Source: JAOABV01 sp039801465
GTDB taxonomy: Bacteria > Hydrothermota > Tepidihabitantia > Tepidihabitantales > CAIPLT01
Assembly: GCA_039801465.1 (NCBI GenBank)
Contig: JBDRUT010000003.1
Span: 1 to 64,000 of the forward strand
Length of the DNA stretch: 64,000 nucleotides
Direction: 5' to 3'
Shown: positions 24,251 to 34,324 of the stretch, piece by piece
Layout: each line of letters begins with the position of its first letter
How positions within the stretch are numbered: position 1 is the first letter of the stretch
Program-made: the position numbers and the translations under genes
The notes under the pieces: generated by a model
The model's input: only the letters and a program-made list of their open reading frames with translations
The model's database searches: none
Told to the model about the DNA's origin: nothing

Positions 24251-26929
24251 ATGGATTTTCCTACTCGATATGAACCGAAACTAGTTGAGAAACATTGGTA
24301 TAAATTCTGGGAAAACCAAGGATATTTTACTCCGAATTTAAAAAGTAAAAAACCCAGATTCTGTATTGTAATTCCACCACCTAATATTACGGGCGTTTTA
24401 CATATGGGCCATGCCCTAAATGGCACACTTCAAGATATTATTATCCGGTTCAAAAAATTACAAGGTTATGAGACTTTATGGCTACCGGGTGTTGACCATG
24501 CGAGCATTGCTACCCACAATCAGATTGAGAAGTTGCTAGCCAAACAAGGTAAAACTCGTTTTGATATTGGAAGAGAAGAATTTTTGAAGTTGGCATGGGA
24601 ATGGAAAGACAAGCATGCCAACATTATCTTAGATCAATTAAAGTCTTTGGGTGCTGCTTGCGATTGGACACGTACTCGGTTTACAATGGACGAGCAGTTA
24701 TCCCGAGCAGTGCGAGAAGCATTTGTTCGGTTTTATGAAAAAGGCCTGATTTATAAAGCATATTATATTATTAATTGGTGTCCCCGGTGTCATACTTCAA
24801 TTTCGGACTTAGAAGTGAAATATAAAGAAAGTGCAACTAAAATCTGGTACATAAAATATCCTCTAAAAACCGACAGTGGTGAAATAGTTGCAAAAAATTA
24901 CATTGTTGTTGCTACTACTCGACCGGAAACAATGCTTGGCGATACCGCAGTTGCGGTCAATCCCAATGATGAAAGATATAAATCTTTAATCGGTAAAAAA
25001 GCTATTTTGCCCTTAGTGAACCGAGTTATTCCGATAATTGCCGAAGAAACCGTTGATGTTGAATTTGGAACAGGGGCAGTTAAAGTTACTCCAGCCCATG
25101 ACCCAGTAGATTTTGAAATTGGCAAGAAACATAAATTGGAGGTTGTTAAGGTCATTGATGAGGATGCTAAAATTACTGAGCAAGCACCGCTGAAATATCA
25201 AGGATTGAGCCGAGAAAAAGCCCGCGAATTAATAGTTGAGGATTTAGCCACCCAAGGATATTTAGAAAAAGTTGAAGACTATTCGCATCGGGTGGGAACT
25301 TGTGTTCGTTGTGAAACACTTATTGAACCATTAGTTTCTTTACAATGGTTTTTGAAGACAAAACCGTTAGCTGAACCTGCCATAAAAAAAGTTGAGGATC
25401 AATCAATAAGATTTTATCCACAACGCTGGACAAAAGTCTATTTGGATTGGATGTATAATATTCGTGATTGGTGTATTTCCCGCCAACTCTGGTGGGGTCA
25501 TCGGATTCCGGCTTTTTATTGTGATGACTGTAATAACTTAATGGTTACCCGAGAAGACCCTAAAGAATGTAATAAATGTCATAGTAAAAATATCAGACAA
25601 GATGAAGATATCTTAGACACATGGTTTTCATCAGCACTTTGGCCATTTTCCACTTTAGGTTGGCCGGATGACACCGAAGATTTAAGACAATTTTATCCTA
25701 CCAATCTTTTGTCAACGGACCCGGATATTATCTTTTTATGGGTTGCCCGAATGATTATGACGGGTCTTGAGTTTGTCAAGGATATTCCTTTCAAGGACGT
25801 GTATATACATTCGACAGTTCTGGCAGAAACCGGAGAAAGGATGAGTCGTTCTAAAGGTATTGGTGTGGATCCGTTACTACTTATAGATAAATATGGTGCC
25901 TGTGCTTTGCGGTTTACTTTAGCATATTTAGAAACTGAAAGTCAAAGTTATCGGTTCTGGGAGAAAAAAGTCGAATTAGGACGAAATTTTGCTAATAAGA
26001 TTTGGAACGCTGGTAGATTAATTAGCATGTACTTAGAAACTGCTGAAAATAGAGAAGAAAGGCATTCGTTAAATTCGATTATTTCTACACTCAAAGACCC
26101 GATCGATATTTGGATTTTTAATAGATATTTCCAGACCGTAGAATCAGTAACTAATGCTTTAGAACGCTACGCTTATTCACATGCAGCAAGTGCATTGTAC
26201 ACTTTTTTCTGGGATGATTTCTGTGATTGGTATCTGGAGATTTGTAAAATACGACTTAGAAATAATGATAAAATAGTTTTAGATGTGTTGAAGATAATTT
26301 TTGAAAATGTTCTAATTCTGCTCCATCCTTTTATGCCATTTCTAACTGAAGAATTATGGCATCGTTTTAATTATCAACCAACATCAAGTATATTAGATGC
26401 TGTATGGCCTAAAGTTGATAATACAGAAAAACAGATACTTCACCTGCAATCCAGTGCTATTAGTCTTTTCGAAACACTCCAGAAGTTAGTAACTGGTATT
26501 CGGAATATCCGCGCTGAAATGAATATCAGCAGTGATAAAAAGGTTACTTGTTTAATAAATACGCAGGATAAAACACTCAAAGAATATTTGCTTGCTGCCA
26601 TTCCTGCAAAAATAATCAAAGAACTTGCCAAAGTTTCTGAAATCGAATCTTCTGACCACAGACCATCCCAATCCTCTGTGGTTATTATTAAAGATTTAGA
26701 AGTGTATATTCCCTTGACCGGCGTAATAAATTTTGAAAAAGAAAGAAAACGTCTAGAAGATGAATTGCAAACCGTTCAGAAAGAACTTGATAAGATTAAT
26801 AATCTGCTGGCTAATGATGACTTTTTAACTAAAGCCAAACCATCAGTTGTAGAACGAGAACAAGAACGGAAGATGAAATATGAAGATAAAATTAAGAGAC
26901 TAAGAGCTGCAATTGCATCATTAGGATAA
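24251..26929 (+). CDS. valS: Valyl-tRNA synthetase
   Basis: 892 residues, a normal bacterial length. The class I signature HIGH appears as HMGHA in PPPNITGVLHMGHALNG (near 41-57) and KMSKS as RMSRSKG (near 530). The CP1 editing domain includes TTRPETMLGDTAVAV; the anticodon-binding domain follows, then a C-terminal coiled coil (from about 815, RKRLEDELQTVQKELDKINN). A zinc site CDDCN...CNKCH is inserted near 420-455. It charges tRNA-Val, whose CAC isoacceptor is also in the window. No Shine-Dalgarno is present and the promoter abuts the ATG. Confidence 0.97.
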   Translation: MDFPTRYEPKLVEKHWYKFWENQGYFTPNLKSKKPRFCIVIPPPNITGVLHMGHALNGTLQDIIIRFKKLQGYETLWLPGVDHASIATHNQIEKLLAKQGKTRFDIGREEFLKLAWEWKDKHANIILDQLKSLGAACDWTRTRFTMDEQLSRAVREAFVRFYEKGLIYKAYYIINWCPRCHTSISDLEVKYKESATKIWYIKYPLKTDSGEIVAKNYIVVATTRPETMLGDTAVAVNPNDERYKSLIGKKAILPLVNRVIPIIAEETVDVEFGTGAVKVTPAHDPVDFEIGKKHKLEVVKVIDEDAKITEQAPLKYQGLSREKARELIVEDLATQGYLEKVEDYSHRVGTCVRCETLIEPLVSLQWFLKTKPLAEPAIKKVEDQSIRFYPQRWTKVYLDWMYNIRDWCISRQLWWGHRIPAFYCDDCNNLMVTREDPKECNKCHSKNIRQDEDILDTWFSSALWPFSTLGWPDDTEDLRQFYPTNLLSTDPDIIFLWVARMIMTGLEFVKDIPFKDVYIHSTVLAETGERMSRSKGIGVDPLLLIDKYGACALRFTLAYLETESQSYRFWEKKVELGRNFANKIWNAGRLISMYLETAENREERHSLNSIISTLKDPIDIWIFNRYFQTVESVTNALERYAYSHAASALYTFFWDDFCDWYLEICKIRLRNNDKIVLDVLKIIFENVLILLHPFMPFLTEELWHRFNYQPTSSILDAVWPKVDNTEKQILHLQSSAISLFETLQKLVTGIRNIRAEMNISSDKKVTCLINTQDKTLKEYLLAAIPAKIIKELAKVSEIESSDHRPSQSSVVIIKDLEVYIPLTGVINFEKERKRLEDELQTVQKELDKINNLLANDDFLTKAKPSVVEREQERKMKYEDKIKRLRAAIASLG

Positions 26930-26985
26930 GAGATTGACATAATAAAATCTTATATGGGAGAGAACCATTACTTAAAAATGGAATT

Positions 26986-27537
26986 ATGAGATATGCAGGT
27001 TGGTTTTTTTCTCTCTTGATACTTATACTGTTTATTCTGTTCTTTAATTTGCGATTCCGCCCCTTATATTACGAATTTACAAAGATTAAACAGGAAAATT
27101 TGCTATGGCAATCACAAGTTAAGGAATTAGAAAATAGGCTAGAGAAATTGTCCGAAAGCAAACAACCGATATTTAATCAGACATATCTTTGGGATGAATT
27201 ATTTACCAGTCTTACGAGTCTTACTTTGACAGAAGCAGCTCAAGCTATGCTTAAAGAAATTGTGCCAAGACTTAAAGAGTCAGAAGGAGAAATAATTATT
27301 GCCGGTCACTGTGATAATATGCCAATACCCGCAGAGTTACAATCAAAATATGCGTCAACTCGAGAATTATCTTTTGCCAAAGCAATGGCGGTAATTAGTT
27401 TTTTGGAATCTTTGGGAGTGGCTAGAGAACGATTGGTCTGTATTGGCTATGGTGATAGCCGACCTGTTGTGGATAATAATTCAGAAATCAATCGAGCAAA
27501 AAATCGTCGTATTAAGATAATGGTAAATTCATTTTAA
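26986..27537 (+). CDS. OmpA/MotB-domain envelope protein
   Basis: 183 residues: an N-terminal membrane anchor (4-22), a coiled coil (about 33-60), then an OmpA-like peptidoglycan-binding domain (75-183) with AGHCDNMPI, TRELSFAKAMAVISFL, and NRAKNRRIKI carrying the conserved Asn/Arg residues that hold diaminopimelate. The layout (inner-membrane anchor, coiled coil, OmpA domain) is MotB- or OmpA-like rather than Pal-like, as there is no lipobox. It probably ties the membrane to the cell wall. The next gene begins 17 bp downstream. Confidence 0.85.
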   Translation: MRYAGWFFSLLILILFILFFNLRFRPLYYEFTKIKQENLLWQSQVKELENRLEKLSESKQPIFNQTYLWDELFTSLTSLTLTEAAQAMLKEIVPRLKESEGEIIIAGHCDNMPIPAELQSKYASTRELSFAKAMAVISFLESLGVARERLVCIGYGDSRPVVDNNSEINRAKNRRIKIMVNSF

Positions 27538-27554
27538 GTTTATCAAAAGAAGTA

Positions 27555-28160
27555 ATGAAGCGTACTGAATCATTTTGTTTCATAGACAAGACATTATTAA
27601 TTTTATTTGTTTTGAGTAACACATTTATTATTTGTTTAAATCTGTGCGCACAAATTTCAGTAGATACACTTAAGAAAGAGATAAACCCGACTAAATCTTA
27701 TCAACCAGTTTATTATAAATCCAGCGGTAAAGCAATGCTTTTATCGGTAATAATACCCGGGGGCGGTCAATTTTACACCCAGAATTATTTTAAAGGTATC
27801 TTTATTGCAGGAATTGAAGGCATTATTGCATCTTATGCCATAAAAAACTATTTAGATTATAAAAATACTAATAATTCCGAATTTAGAGGTCGGGCAACAA
27901 ATCTACTATGGTGGTTAGGATTAGTAAAAATTTTTTCTATCGCTGATGCTTATGTTTCAGCAAATATGTTCAAATTCAAGGAACAGCAGAGATTGTTATG
28001 GTACTATAAAACTTTTGAATCTGGATTAGTTGGTTCTACGAGTTCTCTTTATTACAATGAAGTTGTATATCAAGTTGGAATATATATACCTGTTGGAAAG
28101 AATAAAACAAAAGATAATATTTTGCGCAAGAGCCGATACAACTTTGAAAATATATATTGA
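27555..28160 (+). CDS. DUF5683-like membrane protein
   Basis: 201 residues. An N-terminal hydrophobic segment (about 11-32, ending in LCAQ) is a signal peptide or anchor. The core GKAMLLSVIIPGGGQFYTQNYFKGIFIAGIEG resembles the PG.GQFY..... motif of DUF5683 proteins, which are small membrane proteins common in the Bacteroidota/FCB group with no assigned function. It lies 17 bp after the OmpA-like gene and is probably co-transcribed. No further motif is recognised. Confidence 0.6.
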   Translation: MKRTESFCFIDKTLLILFVLSNTFIICLNLCAQISVDTLKKEINPTKSYQPVYYKSSGKAMLLSVIIPGGGQFYTQNYFKGIFIAGIEGIIASYAIKNYLDYKNTNNSEFRGRATNLLWWLGLVKIFSIADAYVSANMFKFKEQQRLLWYYKTFESGLVGSTSSLYYNEVVYQVGIYIPVGKNKTKDNILRKSRYNFENIY

Positions 28161-28354
28161 GAGCATATATTCCATTTTGTATAAGATAGTTTGTGTGTTC
28201 GGTTTTTGTGAAATTTTTGTTATAGGAAGAACACTAAAGAGTTTGTAAGGACACAAAATTTCTTTGAAAGCCAAGCAGCATCTTGTATTACACAAAAATA
28301 AAAAGTTTTTCTTATAGATTATAAATTATTTCTTAGACACATAGCAATTTATTA

Positions 28355-28382
28355 TTGACAAGATACCATTTAGTTTTATAAT
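28355..28382 (+). promoter_or_regulatory. Promoter of the pilB-type gene
   Basis: TTGACA (28355-28360) and TATAAT (28377-28382), perfect, 16 bp apart. An ATG lies at 28390, seven bases beyond, exactly as at valS. Confidence 0.75.
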
Positions 28383-28389
28383 ATATATA

Positions 28390-28479
28390 ATGAAATTAGT
28401 TATTGAGATCGGGAAATTTATCGTAAACAACCATAATCAAAATATAAATTTTTTAACGAACACCGACGCGATGGAATAG
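28390..28479 (+). CDS. Possible leaderless 29-codon upstream ORF
   Basis: ATG at 28390 opens MKLVIEIGKFIVNNHNQNIN and ends at TAG 28477, followed directly by TAA 28480. It is in the same frame as the pilB-type gene that starts at 28495. The position right behind the promoter suggests it could be translated and feed ribosomes to the next gene, which lacks a Shine-Dalgarno. It could also be chance. Confidence 0.3.
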   Translation: MKLVIEIGKFIVNNHNQNINFLTNTDAME

Positions 28480-28494
28480 TAAATTAAAAATAAT

Positions 28495-30063
28495 ATGCCA
28501 GATGAAGATTTGGAGTTATCGTTAGAACGGCAATACGGCGTTCCGTATATTGATTTATTGCAGTTTAAGTTAGACCCAGAATTGCTTGGAAGTTTTCCTG
28601 AGCAGTTTTTGCGAAATTCTAAAGTATGTCCACTTTTCCGTTCCGGTAATATTTTAGCGGTTGCAATGGTTGACCCTCATGATATAGTTACGATTGATGA
28701 ATTAAGAAGGCAGACTGGCTTAGAAATTGAACCGATGGTATGTAAAGAAAGCGATTTGTTACAGGTGATAAATCAATTTTACAGCACACAAGTAGAAACG
28801 ACGGCCGAAGAAGTTTTGCCGGAACCAGAAGAAATTGCAACGATAGAACCAGATGAAGAAGTGGGTGTGGCGGAATTGGATGCTTCGCCTCGTAAATTAG
28901 AAGAAATGGCTTCAGAAGCACCGGTGGTGCGATGGGTCAATCAAATGCTAATTCGCGCAGTACGAGAACGGGCATCGGATATTCATATTGAGCCATCACG
29001 AAGCGGTATTACAGTTCGGTTTAGAATTGACGGAGTACTACATCCAGTTACATCGCCACCTAAAAAATTGGAACTTGGTGTTGTTTCTCGTATAAAAATC
29101 ATGTCGCGAATGAACATTGCAGAAAAACGAGTTCCCCAAGATGGTCGCTATGGAGCAATAATTGATGGTCGAGAAATAGATTTCCGGGTTTCAACATTTC
29201 CTACGACCTATGGCGAGACTGTAGTTATGAGAATTTTGGACCGGGTACGACTGCTCTCGCTCAGTGATTTAGGATTCTCAAAACAAGATTTTGAAAAAAC
29301 CAAATCGATGATTGCTAAACCTCATGGTGTAATAATTGTTTCAGGTCCGACTGGTAGTGGAAAAACTACTACTTTATATGCTATTCTGAATGAAATTAGA
29401 GGAACCGAAAAAAATATTATCACAATTGAAGACCCGGTAGAATACGATATTGATAATATATCGCAATCCCAAGTCAATTTACGAGCCGGTTACACATATT
29501 TAGTTGGTTTACGACATATTCTGCGACAGGACCCGGATGTGATAATGATTGGTGAGGTGCGTGATGGTGAAACAGCCGGAGTTGCGATTCGTGCTGCTCT
29601 TACCGGACAACTTGTTTTTACTAGTCTTCATGCTAACGATGCGCCAGGTACTATTACTCGTTTAATTGATATGGGCGTAGAGCCATTTTTAGTAGCATCA
29701 GCCGTAGAAGGTGCAATTGCTCAACGTCTGGTGAGAAGAATTTGTCAAAGATGTAAAGAACCGTATCATCCGCCAGCAAAACTGCTTGATGAACTCGGAC
29801 TAAGTAGTGATATTCAGTTCTTTAAAGGCAGAGGATGTGACCGTTGCCGGAATACCGGATATTCAGGAAGAATCGGTATTTTTGAAATCCTAAAAAACAC
29901 TGATAAGATTCGCGACTTAATCATTACTCGACCAACCACAAGTGCCCTAAGGCAGCTTGCTCGTCAAGAGGGTATGCATACTCTTTGGGAAGATGGACTA
30001 CAGAAAGTGATTGCGGGTATTACAACGCTCGATGAATTAATGAAAGAAGCCGAAAAAATATAA
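28495..30063 (+). CDS. Type II secretion / type IV pilus assembly ATPase (GspE/PilB)
   Basis: 522 residues, slightly shorter than the usual 550-570 because it starts directly with the GspE N-terminal domain (LERQYGVPYIDL). The catalytic core has Walker A GPTGSGKTT (284-292), the Asp box ITIEDPVEYDI, Walker B GEVRDGETA and His box LHANDA. A four-cysteine zinc site CQRC...CDRC follows near 417-450. It powers pilus or pseudopilus assembly at the inner membrane. The matching platform gene follows at 30168. In-frame stops at 28477 and 28480 fix the start. Secretin and pilin genes are not in the window. Confidence 0.93.
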   Translation: MPDEDLELSLERQYGVPYIDLLQFKLDPELLGSFPEQFLRNSKVCPLFRSGNILAVAMVDPHDIVTIDELRRQTGLEIEPMVCKESDLLQVINQFYSTQVETTAEEVLPEPEEIATIEPDEEVGVAELDASPRKLEEMASEAPVVRWVNQMLIRAVRERASDIHIEPSRSGITVRFRIDGVLHPVTSPPKKLELGVVSRIKIMSRMNIAEKRVPQDGRYGAIIDGREIDFRVSTFPTTYGETVVMRILDRVRLLSLSDLGFSKQDFEKTKSMIAKPHGVIIVSGPTGSGKTTTLYAILNEIRGTEKNIITIEDPVEYDIDNISQSQVNLRAGYTYLVGLRHILRQDPDVIMIGEVRDGETAGVAIRAALTGQLVFTSLHANDAPGTITRLIDMGVEPFLVASAVEGAIAQRLVRRICQRCKEPYHPPAKLLDELGLSSDIQFFKGRGCDRCRNTGYSGRIGIFEILKNTDKIRDLIITRPTTSALRQLARQEGMHTLWEDGLQKVIAGITTLDELMKEAEKI

Positions 30064-30167
30064 ATTAAAAAATGATTAATTTTGCCACAGAAATTCCAAG
30101 ATATAGAGACAATCAAAAAATAATCTCTGTATCTTCGGGTTATAGTGGCAATGTATTTTAAGATTCT

Positions 30168-31391
30168 ATGCCTTTATTTCGATACAAAGTCAGAAACAAA
30201 GATGGTGTCATTTTATCGGGGACATTAGAAGGAGTTGATTTAGCTGGTGTTCTCGAGCGACTTGATGCATTAGGTTATATTCCAATTTCGGTTAAGGAAG
30301 ATAAATTAAAAAAACCGCTTACCGGAAAGGAAATACGCATACCTATTTTGACGCCAAGGGTAAAATTGGTCGACTTGATCAATTTTACTCGACAGTTTGT
30401 TACGCTGCATAAAGCAGGATTACCTATGTTAACTGCGATTAATGCGTTAAAAGCACAAACGAGGAACAAAGAAATGGCACGAGCATTAGATGGTATTTCT
30501 CGAGATTTGATGGGTGGAGTAACATTATCTACTGCTTTATCTCGTTATCCACATATCTTTAACGAAATGTATGTCAATTCTGTATGGGCGGGTGAAACCG
30601 GTGGCGTTTTAGATGAAATATTGTCTCGGGTGGCAGATTTATTAGAACACGAAAGAAAATTAAGGTCTGATATTCTCTCCGCGCTGCGATATCCAATGTT
30701 TGTGGTGGTTTTCTTTTTCATAGCAATAATTGTTTTAGCCACCTTTGTTTTGCCTAAATTGCTTAGTGTTTTAACTGCCCTAAAAGGTAAAATGCCTTTA
30801 CCAACCAGGTTGTTGATTGCGATTACGAAAATATTACAAAATTATTGGGTATATGGGTTTTTGGGAATTGGACTATTGATTCTTTTGTTCTATCTTTTAA
30901 TTAGAACAAAAGGTGGTCGATTATGGTGGGATAGAGTTAAGTTGAATCTGCCCATATTTGGTGGAATATCTTATCGAACGACATTAAGTCGTTTTGCGCG
31001 TATGTTTGAAACATTAGACCGTACGGGATTACCAATTCTACGCACTCTAAATTTAGTAAGCAAAACTGTAGGAAACGCTTATTTTTCAACTAAAATCGAT
31101 GCAATTGCCGAAAGTGTTCGTCGAGGTAAAGGTTTAGCCGCACCGATGCGTGAAGCAAAGATATTTCCGCCGATGGTCGTGCAAATGGTTGCAACTGGAG
31201 AAGAATCCGGAGCATTAGATGATATGTTACGACAAGTTTCTGAGCACTATGACAACGAATTGGAATACATTGTCAAAAATCTTACCAGTATGATCGAACC
31301 GATTCTGATTATGATATTAGGTGTGGGTGTGATATTTGTAATATTGGCGGTCATATTACCATATATGCAAATTCTCGCCAGTATCCAATAA
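30168..31391 (+). CDS. Type II secretion / type IV pilus platform protein (GspF/PilC)
   Basis: 407 residues, the usual length. Two T2SSF repeats are visible (about 69-190 and 270-395), each with an FTRQFVTLHKAGLPML- or FARMFETLDRTGLPIL-type opening, and three transmembrane helices (about 170-195, 220-245, 375-400). A short N-terminal domain begins MPLFRYKVRNKDGVILSG. It is the inner-membrane partner of the upstream ATPase. The 104-bp spacer and absent Shine-Dalgarno are odd but no clear second promoter was found. Confidence 0.93.
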   Translation: MPLFRYKVRNKDGVILSGTLEGVDLAGVLERLDALGYIPISVKEDKLKKPLTGKEIRIPILTPRVKLVDLINFTRQFVTLHKAGLPMLTAINALKAQTRNKEMARALDGISRDLMGGVTLSTALSRYPHIFNEMYVNSVWAGETGGVLDEILSRVADLLEHERKLRSDILSALRYPMFVVVFFFIAIIVLATFVLPKLLSVLTALKGKMPLPTRLLIAITKILQNYWVYGFLGIGLLILLFYLLIRTKGGRLWWDRVKLNLPIFGGISYRTTLSRFARMFETLDRTGLPILRTLNLVSKTVGNAYFSTKIDAIAESVRRGKGLAAPMREAKIFPPMVVQMVATGEESGALDDMLRQVSEHYDNELEYIVKNLTSMIEPILIMILGVGVIFVILAVILPYMQILASIQ

Positions 31392-31487
31392 TTAGAGAAT
31401 ATTGTTGAGTGCAATTTAGACTATCTGCTGAGAACAATAGATTATATAACGGACTAAAACCAGATTGTTTTATTTTGAGTATACTTG

Positions 31488-32192
31488 ATGACTCACCAAT
31501 TTATTAAACCAGCAATTAATGATATGAATCTTATAAAATCATTTCAACTGGGCAGGTTTCTGTGGACAGTATTTGTTAGTTGGTATTTTATAAATTTTTC
31601 TCGGAACTTTTTCAATTCATTGACACCAACAAAATCTCAAATCCCAATAATTTTCTTTATAATATTAGTCCTTTGGATGGCAATAGAATATTACTTTGGC
31701 TCACCCTTTTTCCAATCTGGACTTGTTGAAATTGGTTCGAAAAGAAGAAGTGTTTTTTCTCTATTTTTTTATAGTATAACAATATATTCAATTGCGGACT
31801 ATTCTTCACTTAACTGGACACAATTAAATATTTTATACCCATACATTAATATTTTGGGACTTATTTTATTTATTAGTGGCGTATTATTAAGATTCTGGAC
31901 ACTTTTAATTTTAATTAGAACACCGGTTCAAAAGTTAATGAGCAAAAAATCCTTTCAAATATGCCGGCATCCTCGTTACTTGGCAACACTTATTCAAACA
32001 ATATCTATTCCTTTAGTTTTTTCAACTTATATGGGCTTTATTCTGGCAGTGGTCGTTGGCGCATTAATTATTAACAATGAGATTAAAATTGAAGAGATTT
32101 TTTTGAGCAAGGTTTACAAAACCGAATATGAAGAATACAAGAAAAAAATTCCGAGACTTATTCCTAAATTTTTCAATATCGTTAAGAGATAA
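31488..32192 (+). CDS. Isoprenylcysteine methyltransferase-like membrane protein
   Basis: 234 residues from the ATG at 31488 (a TTG lies one codon upstream). Five or six hydrophobic helices. The C-terminal part has the ICMT/PEMT pattern: a helix, then FQICRHPRYLATLIQTISIPLVF, and the terminal EEIFLSKVYKTEYEEYKKKIPRLIP, where the RHPxY and EE...Y..Y..Y...VPRLIP motifs bind S-adenosylmethionine and substrate. Bacterial members usually have unknown substrates. It lies 97 bp behind the pilC-type gene. Confidence 0.75.
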   Translation: MTHQFIKPAINDMNLIKSFQLGRFLWTVFVSWYFINFSRNFFNSLTPTKSQIPIIFFIILVLWMAIEYYFGSPFFQSGLVEIGSKRRSVFSLFFYSITIYSIADYSSLNWTQLNILYPYINILGLILFISGVLLRFWTLLILIRTPVQKLMSKKSFQICRHPRYLATLIQTISIPLVFSTYMGFILAVVVGALIINNEIKIEEIFLSKVYKTEYEEYKKKIPRLIPKFFNIVKR

Positions 32193-32890
32193 TTGTTAGT
32201 AAAGAGTGTTTAGGTAAATCCGATTAATGTTAGAATAGAGGCGTATAATAAGTTTAAGGAATTGAACATCACGACAGCAACATATTTTTACAGTTAGGCA
32301 CTTTTTTTATTGTTAAAATATTTTAACTTTCCAATTATTAAAATAATTCAAAATAGCTTTTATGCTGTTTCTCACTATTGCACTTATTCATTACTCGGAA
32401 GAACCATTTTTTGCCTTCTCATCAGCAGGGCAAATAGAACTTTTGGTGAGGGGGCTAGGGTAGGGCTAGCCCGAGCCTAACTAAATGCCAGCATATGAAA
32501 AGGGATAACTTATCCAATATGCGATATACAAGGTCGCCTATGCGTTAGCCATAGTTTTAGAGTAAGATGTCTTAAAATCTATATTTCAATCTATAAAAGA
32601 GTGCTACCAATGCGAGTATTTTCAAGATATTTGGTTCAATAAATAACCAATTGCTACTAAAGCAATTTCTCGGAAGATTTGTTTGTAAATATAATTTAAG
32701 AGCTCTGAAGATGTAGAAAAGAAGGAAAACTTAGTGATTTAATAGCTAAAATTGACTTTCGCAGTGTTCTTTAACTTTAATCCAAATAAGAATATTTCGA
32801 GTGAGATTGATATTGGGTATATTGGAGAATTTTCTCTTATTTACTTAATAATAATTTGTTAGCACAAGTGTAATAATTCTGACCAGGATT
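32193..32890. other. 698-bp gap, one dispersed repeat copy
   Basis: No gene. A GC-richer islet at about 32447-32480 contains the palindrome GGGCTAGCCC (32463-32472). A copy of the 26-bp dispersed repeat lies at 32745-32770. Nothing else was recognised. Confidence 0.45.
32745..32770 (+). repeat. Dispersed 26-bp repeat, copy 2
   Basis: Core AAAATTGACTTTCGC with flanks GCT and AGTGTTCT. Related copies at 35649-35674 (plus) and 7089-7114 (minus) each differ by 4 of 26 positions. All are intergenic. Confidence 0.65.
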
Positions 32891-34156
32891 TTAACGCCAG
32901 AAAAGATAGATAAATAAACATGAAGTCGTAACCGCAGCAAGTGTAAATGGTAATCCAATTTTAACAAAATCTAAGAAATGAATTTTATACCCCTTTTTCC
33001 TTAGTAAACCCACGCCAACGATATTAGCTGAGGCACCAATTGGCGTAATGTTGCCTCCAACAGTTGTGCCCAAGATTGTTCCAAATAGCAACAGATATAC
33101 CGGATATCCATAAGTTTGGGATAATGGGAAGATAATACCGACAATCGCAGCAAAATATGGAATATTATCCACGAAGCCGGAAATGAAGACCGAAAATAAA
33201 ACTAAGACGATATAAGTTAGAATAAGATTACCTGAAGTTAAATTGCCAACCCAATTTGCTATTAAGTCAATAACGCCGGTATCTTTTAAAGCACCTACTA
33301 AACAAAAGATACCAGCAAGAAATACTAATGTTCCCCAATCCGCATCTTTTAATACCGAATAAGTTTTAATTTTCTTTGAAATCATACTGTAGATAATTGC
33401 ACCAATCGCATAGCCTACACAAATCAAACCACTAATATTACCAATTTTATTTTTTAGAAACGATGCGATAATTAACGAAAGAATTAGCAGACCTAAAATA
33501 ATTCCAGGAACTTTGCTAATAATCCTTTCTGGTTCAACCTGACTTATTGGTTGATTGTGTTTACGAAATATAATATATAGCACAATTAGTGAAGCGATGA
33601 CTCCTATTTGAACTGCAAAAAATAGTGAAGGTTTACCCTGAAAGAAAAAGAAATCATTAAAAGTCATTCCGGTATTAGCGGATAAAATCATACTTGGTGG
33701 GTCACCAACTAAGGTTGCCGAGCCTTGGAGATTTGCTGAAAGACATATACCTAAAACAAAGGGTATAGGGGACACTTTTAATTTTTGAGCAATTTCAAAG
33801 GCAATTGGTGCCATAATCAAAGTTGTTGAGACATTTTCCACAAACGCTGAAAGTAAACCGGTAAAACAAGATAGTAATATAATTGCCCAGATTAGATTTT
33901 TCGATACATCAATTAACCGTTCAGCAAGATAGGCAGGTATTTTCGAATGGATAAATAGTTCAGCAACGACACTTGTGCCCCAAAGCACCCCAATGATATT
34001 CCAGTTGACATGTTGCACTAAGCTTAAAGGACTAAGAATTTTTCCGATGACCAGCAATGCAACACCTATCCAGACTGCTAATATGCGAAAACGATGTGTT
34101 GCAATTAAAACTGCATAGACCGTGATAAAAACTGCTGCGGTAAGAATTTGAGACAT
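32891..34156 (-). CDS. ArsB/NhaD-superfamily ion transporter
   Basis: 421 residues with 11 or so transmembrane helices. Conserved patterns of the IT superfamily (ArsB/NhaD/CitM) include AFVENVSTTLIMAPIAFEIA in the first half and SGFVDNIPYFAAIVGI in the second, the paired Asn-containing re-entrant motifs, and ANLQGSATLVGDPPSMIL / GNITPIGASANIVGVG. These suggest sodium/proton antiport or oxyanion transport; arsR/arsC are absent, so arsenite export is not favoured. It is transcribed away from the pilus genes and ends 700 bp from them. Substrate unknown. Confidence 0.85.
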   Translation of the reverse strand: MSQILTAAVFITVYAVLIATHRFRILAVWIGVALLVIGKILSPLSLVQHVNWNIIGVLWGTSVVAELFIHSKIPAYLAERLIDVSKNLIWAIILLSCFTGLLSAFVENVSTTLIMAPIAFEIAQKLKVSPIPFVLGICLSANLQGSATLVGDPPSMILSANTGMTFNDFFFFQGKPSLFFAVQIGVIASLIVLYIIFRKHNQPISQVEPERIISKVPGIILGLLILSLIIASFLKNKIGNISGLICVGYAIGAIIYSMISKKIKTYSVLKDADWGTLVFLAGIFCLVGALKDTGVIDLIANWVGNLTSGNLILTYIVLVLFSVFISGFVDNIPYFAAIVGIIFPLSQTYGYPVYLLLFGTILGTTVGGNITPIGASANIVGVGLLRKKGYKIHFLDFVKIGLPFTLAAVTTSCLFIYLFWR

Positions 34157-34324
34157 CAGATAAGAAATAAATACGAGAGAGATCTATTTGAAGTGATATT
34201 GGTTGGACACAAAATGGACAATGAATTATCAACGAAGTTATCTCTAAATTTAATTAAAGTAGTGCGCTTGTCAGTATCAAATGGTAAATCTGGAGAAAAA
34301 AATGAAATCTTTTTAGTTGGCAAA

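Noticed and set aside
26934..26956. TTGACA and TATATG before the OmpA-like gene as a promoter
   Set aside because: The spacer is only 11 bp; no -10-like box is found at 16-17 bp.
32463..32472. Palindrome GGGCTAGCCC as an operator
   Set aside because: Single short palindrome 430 bases or more from any gene start; no support for function.
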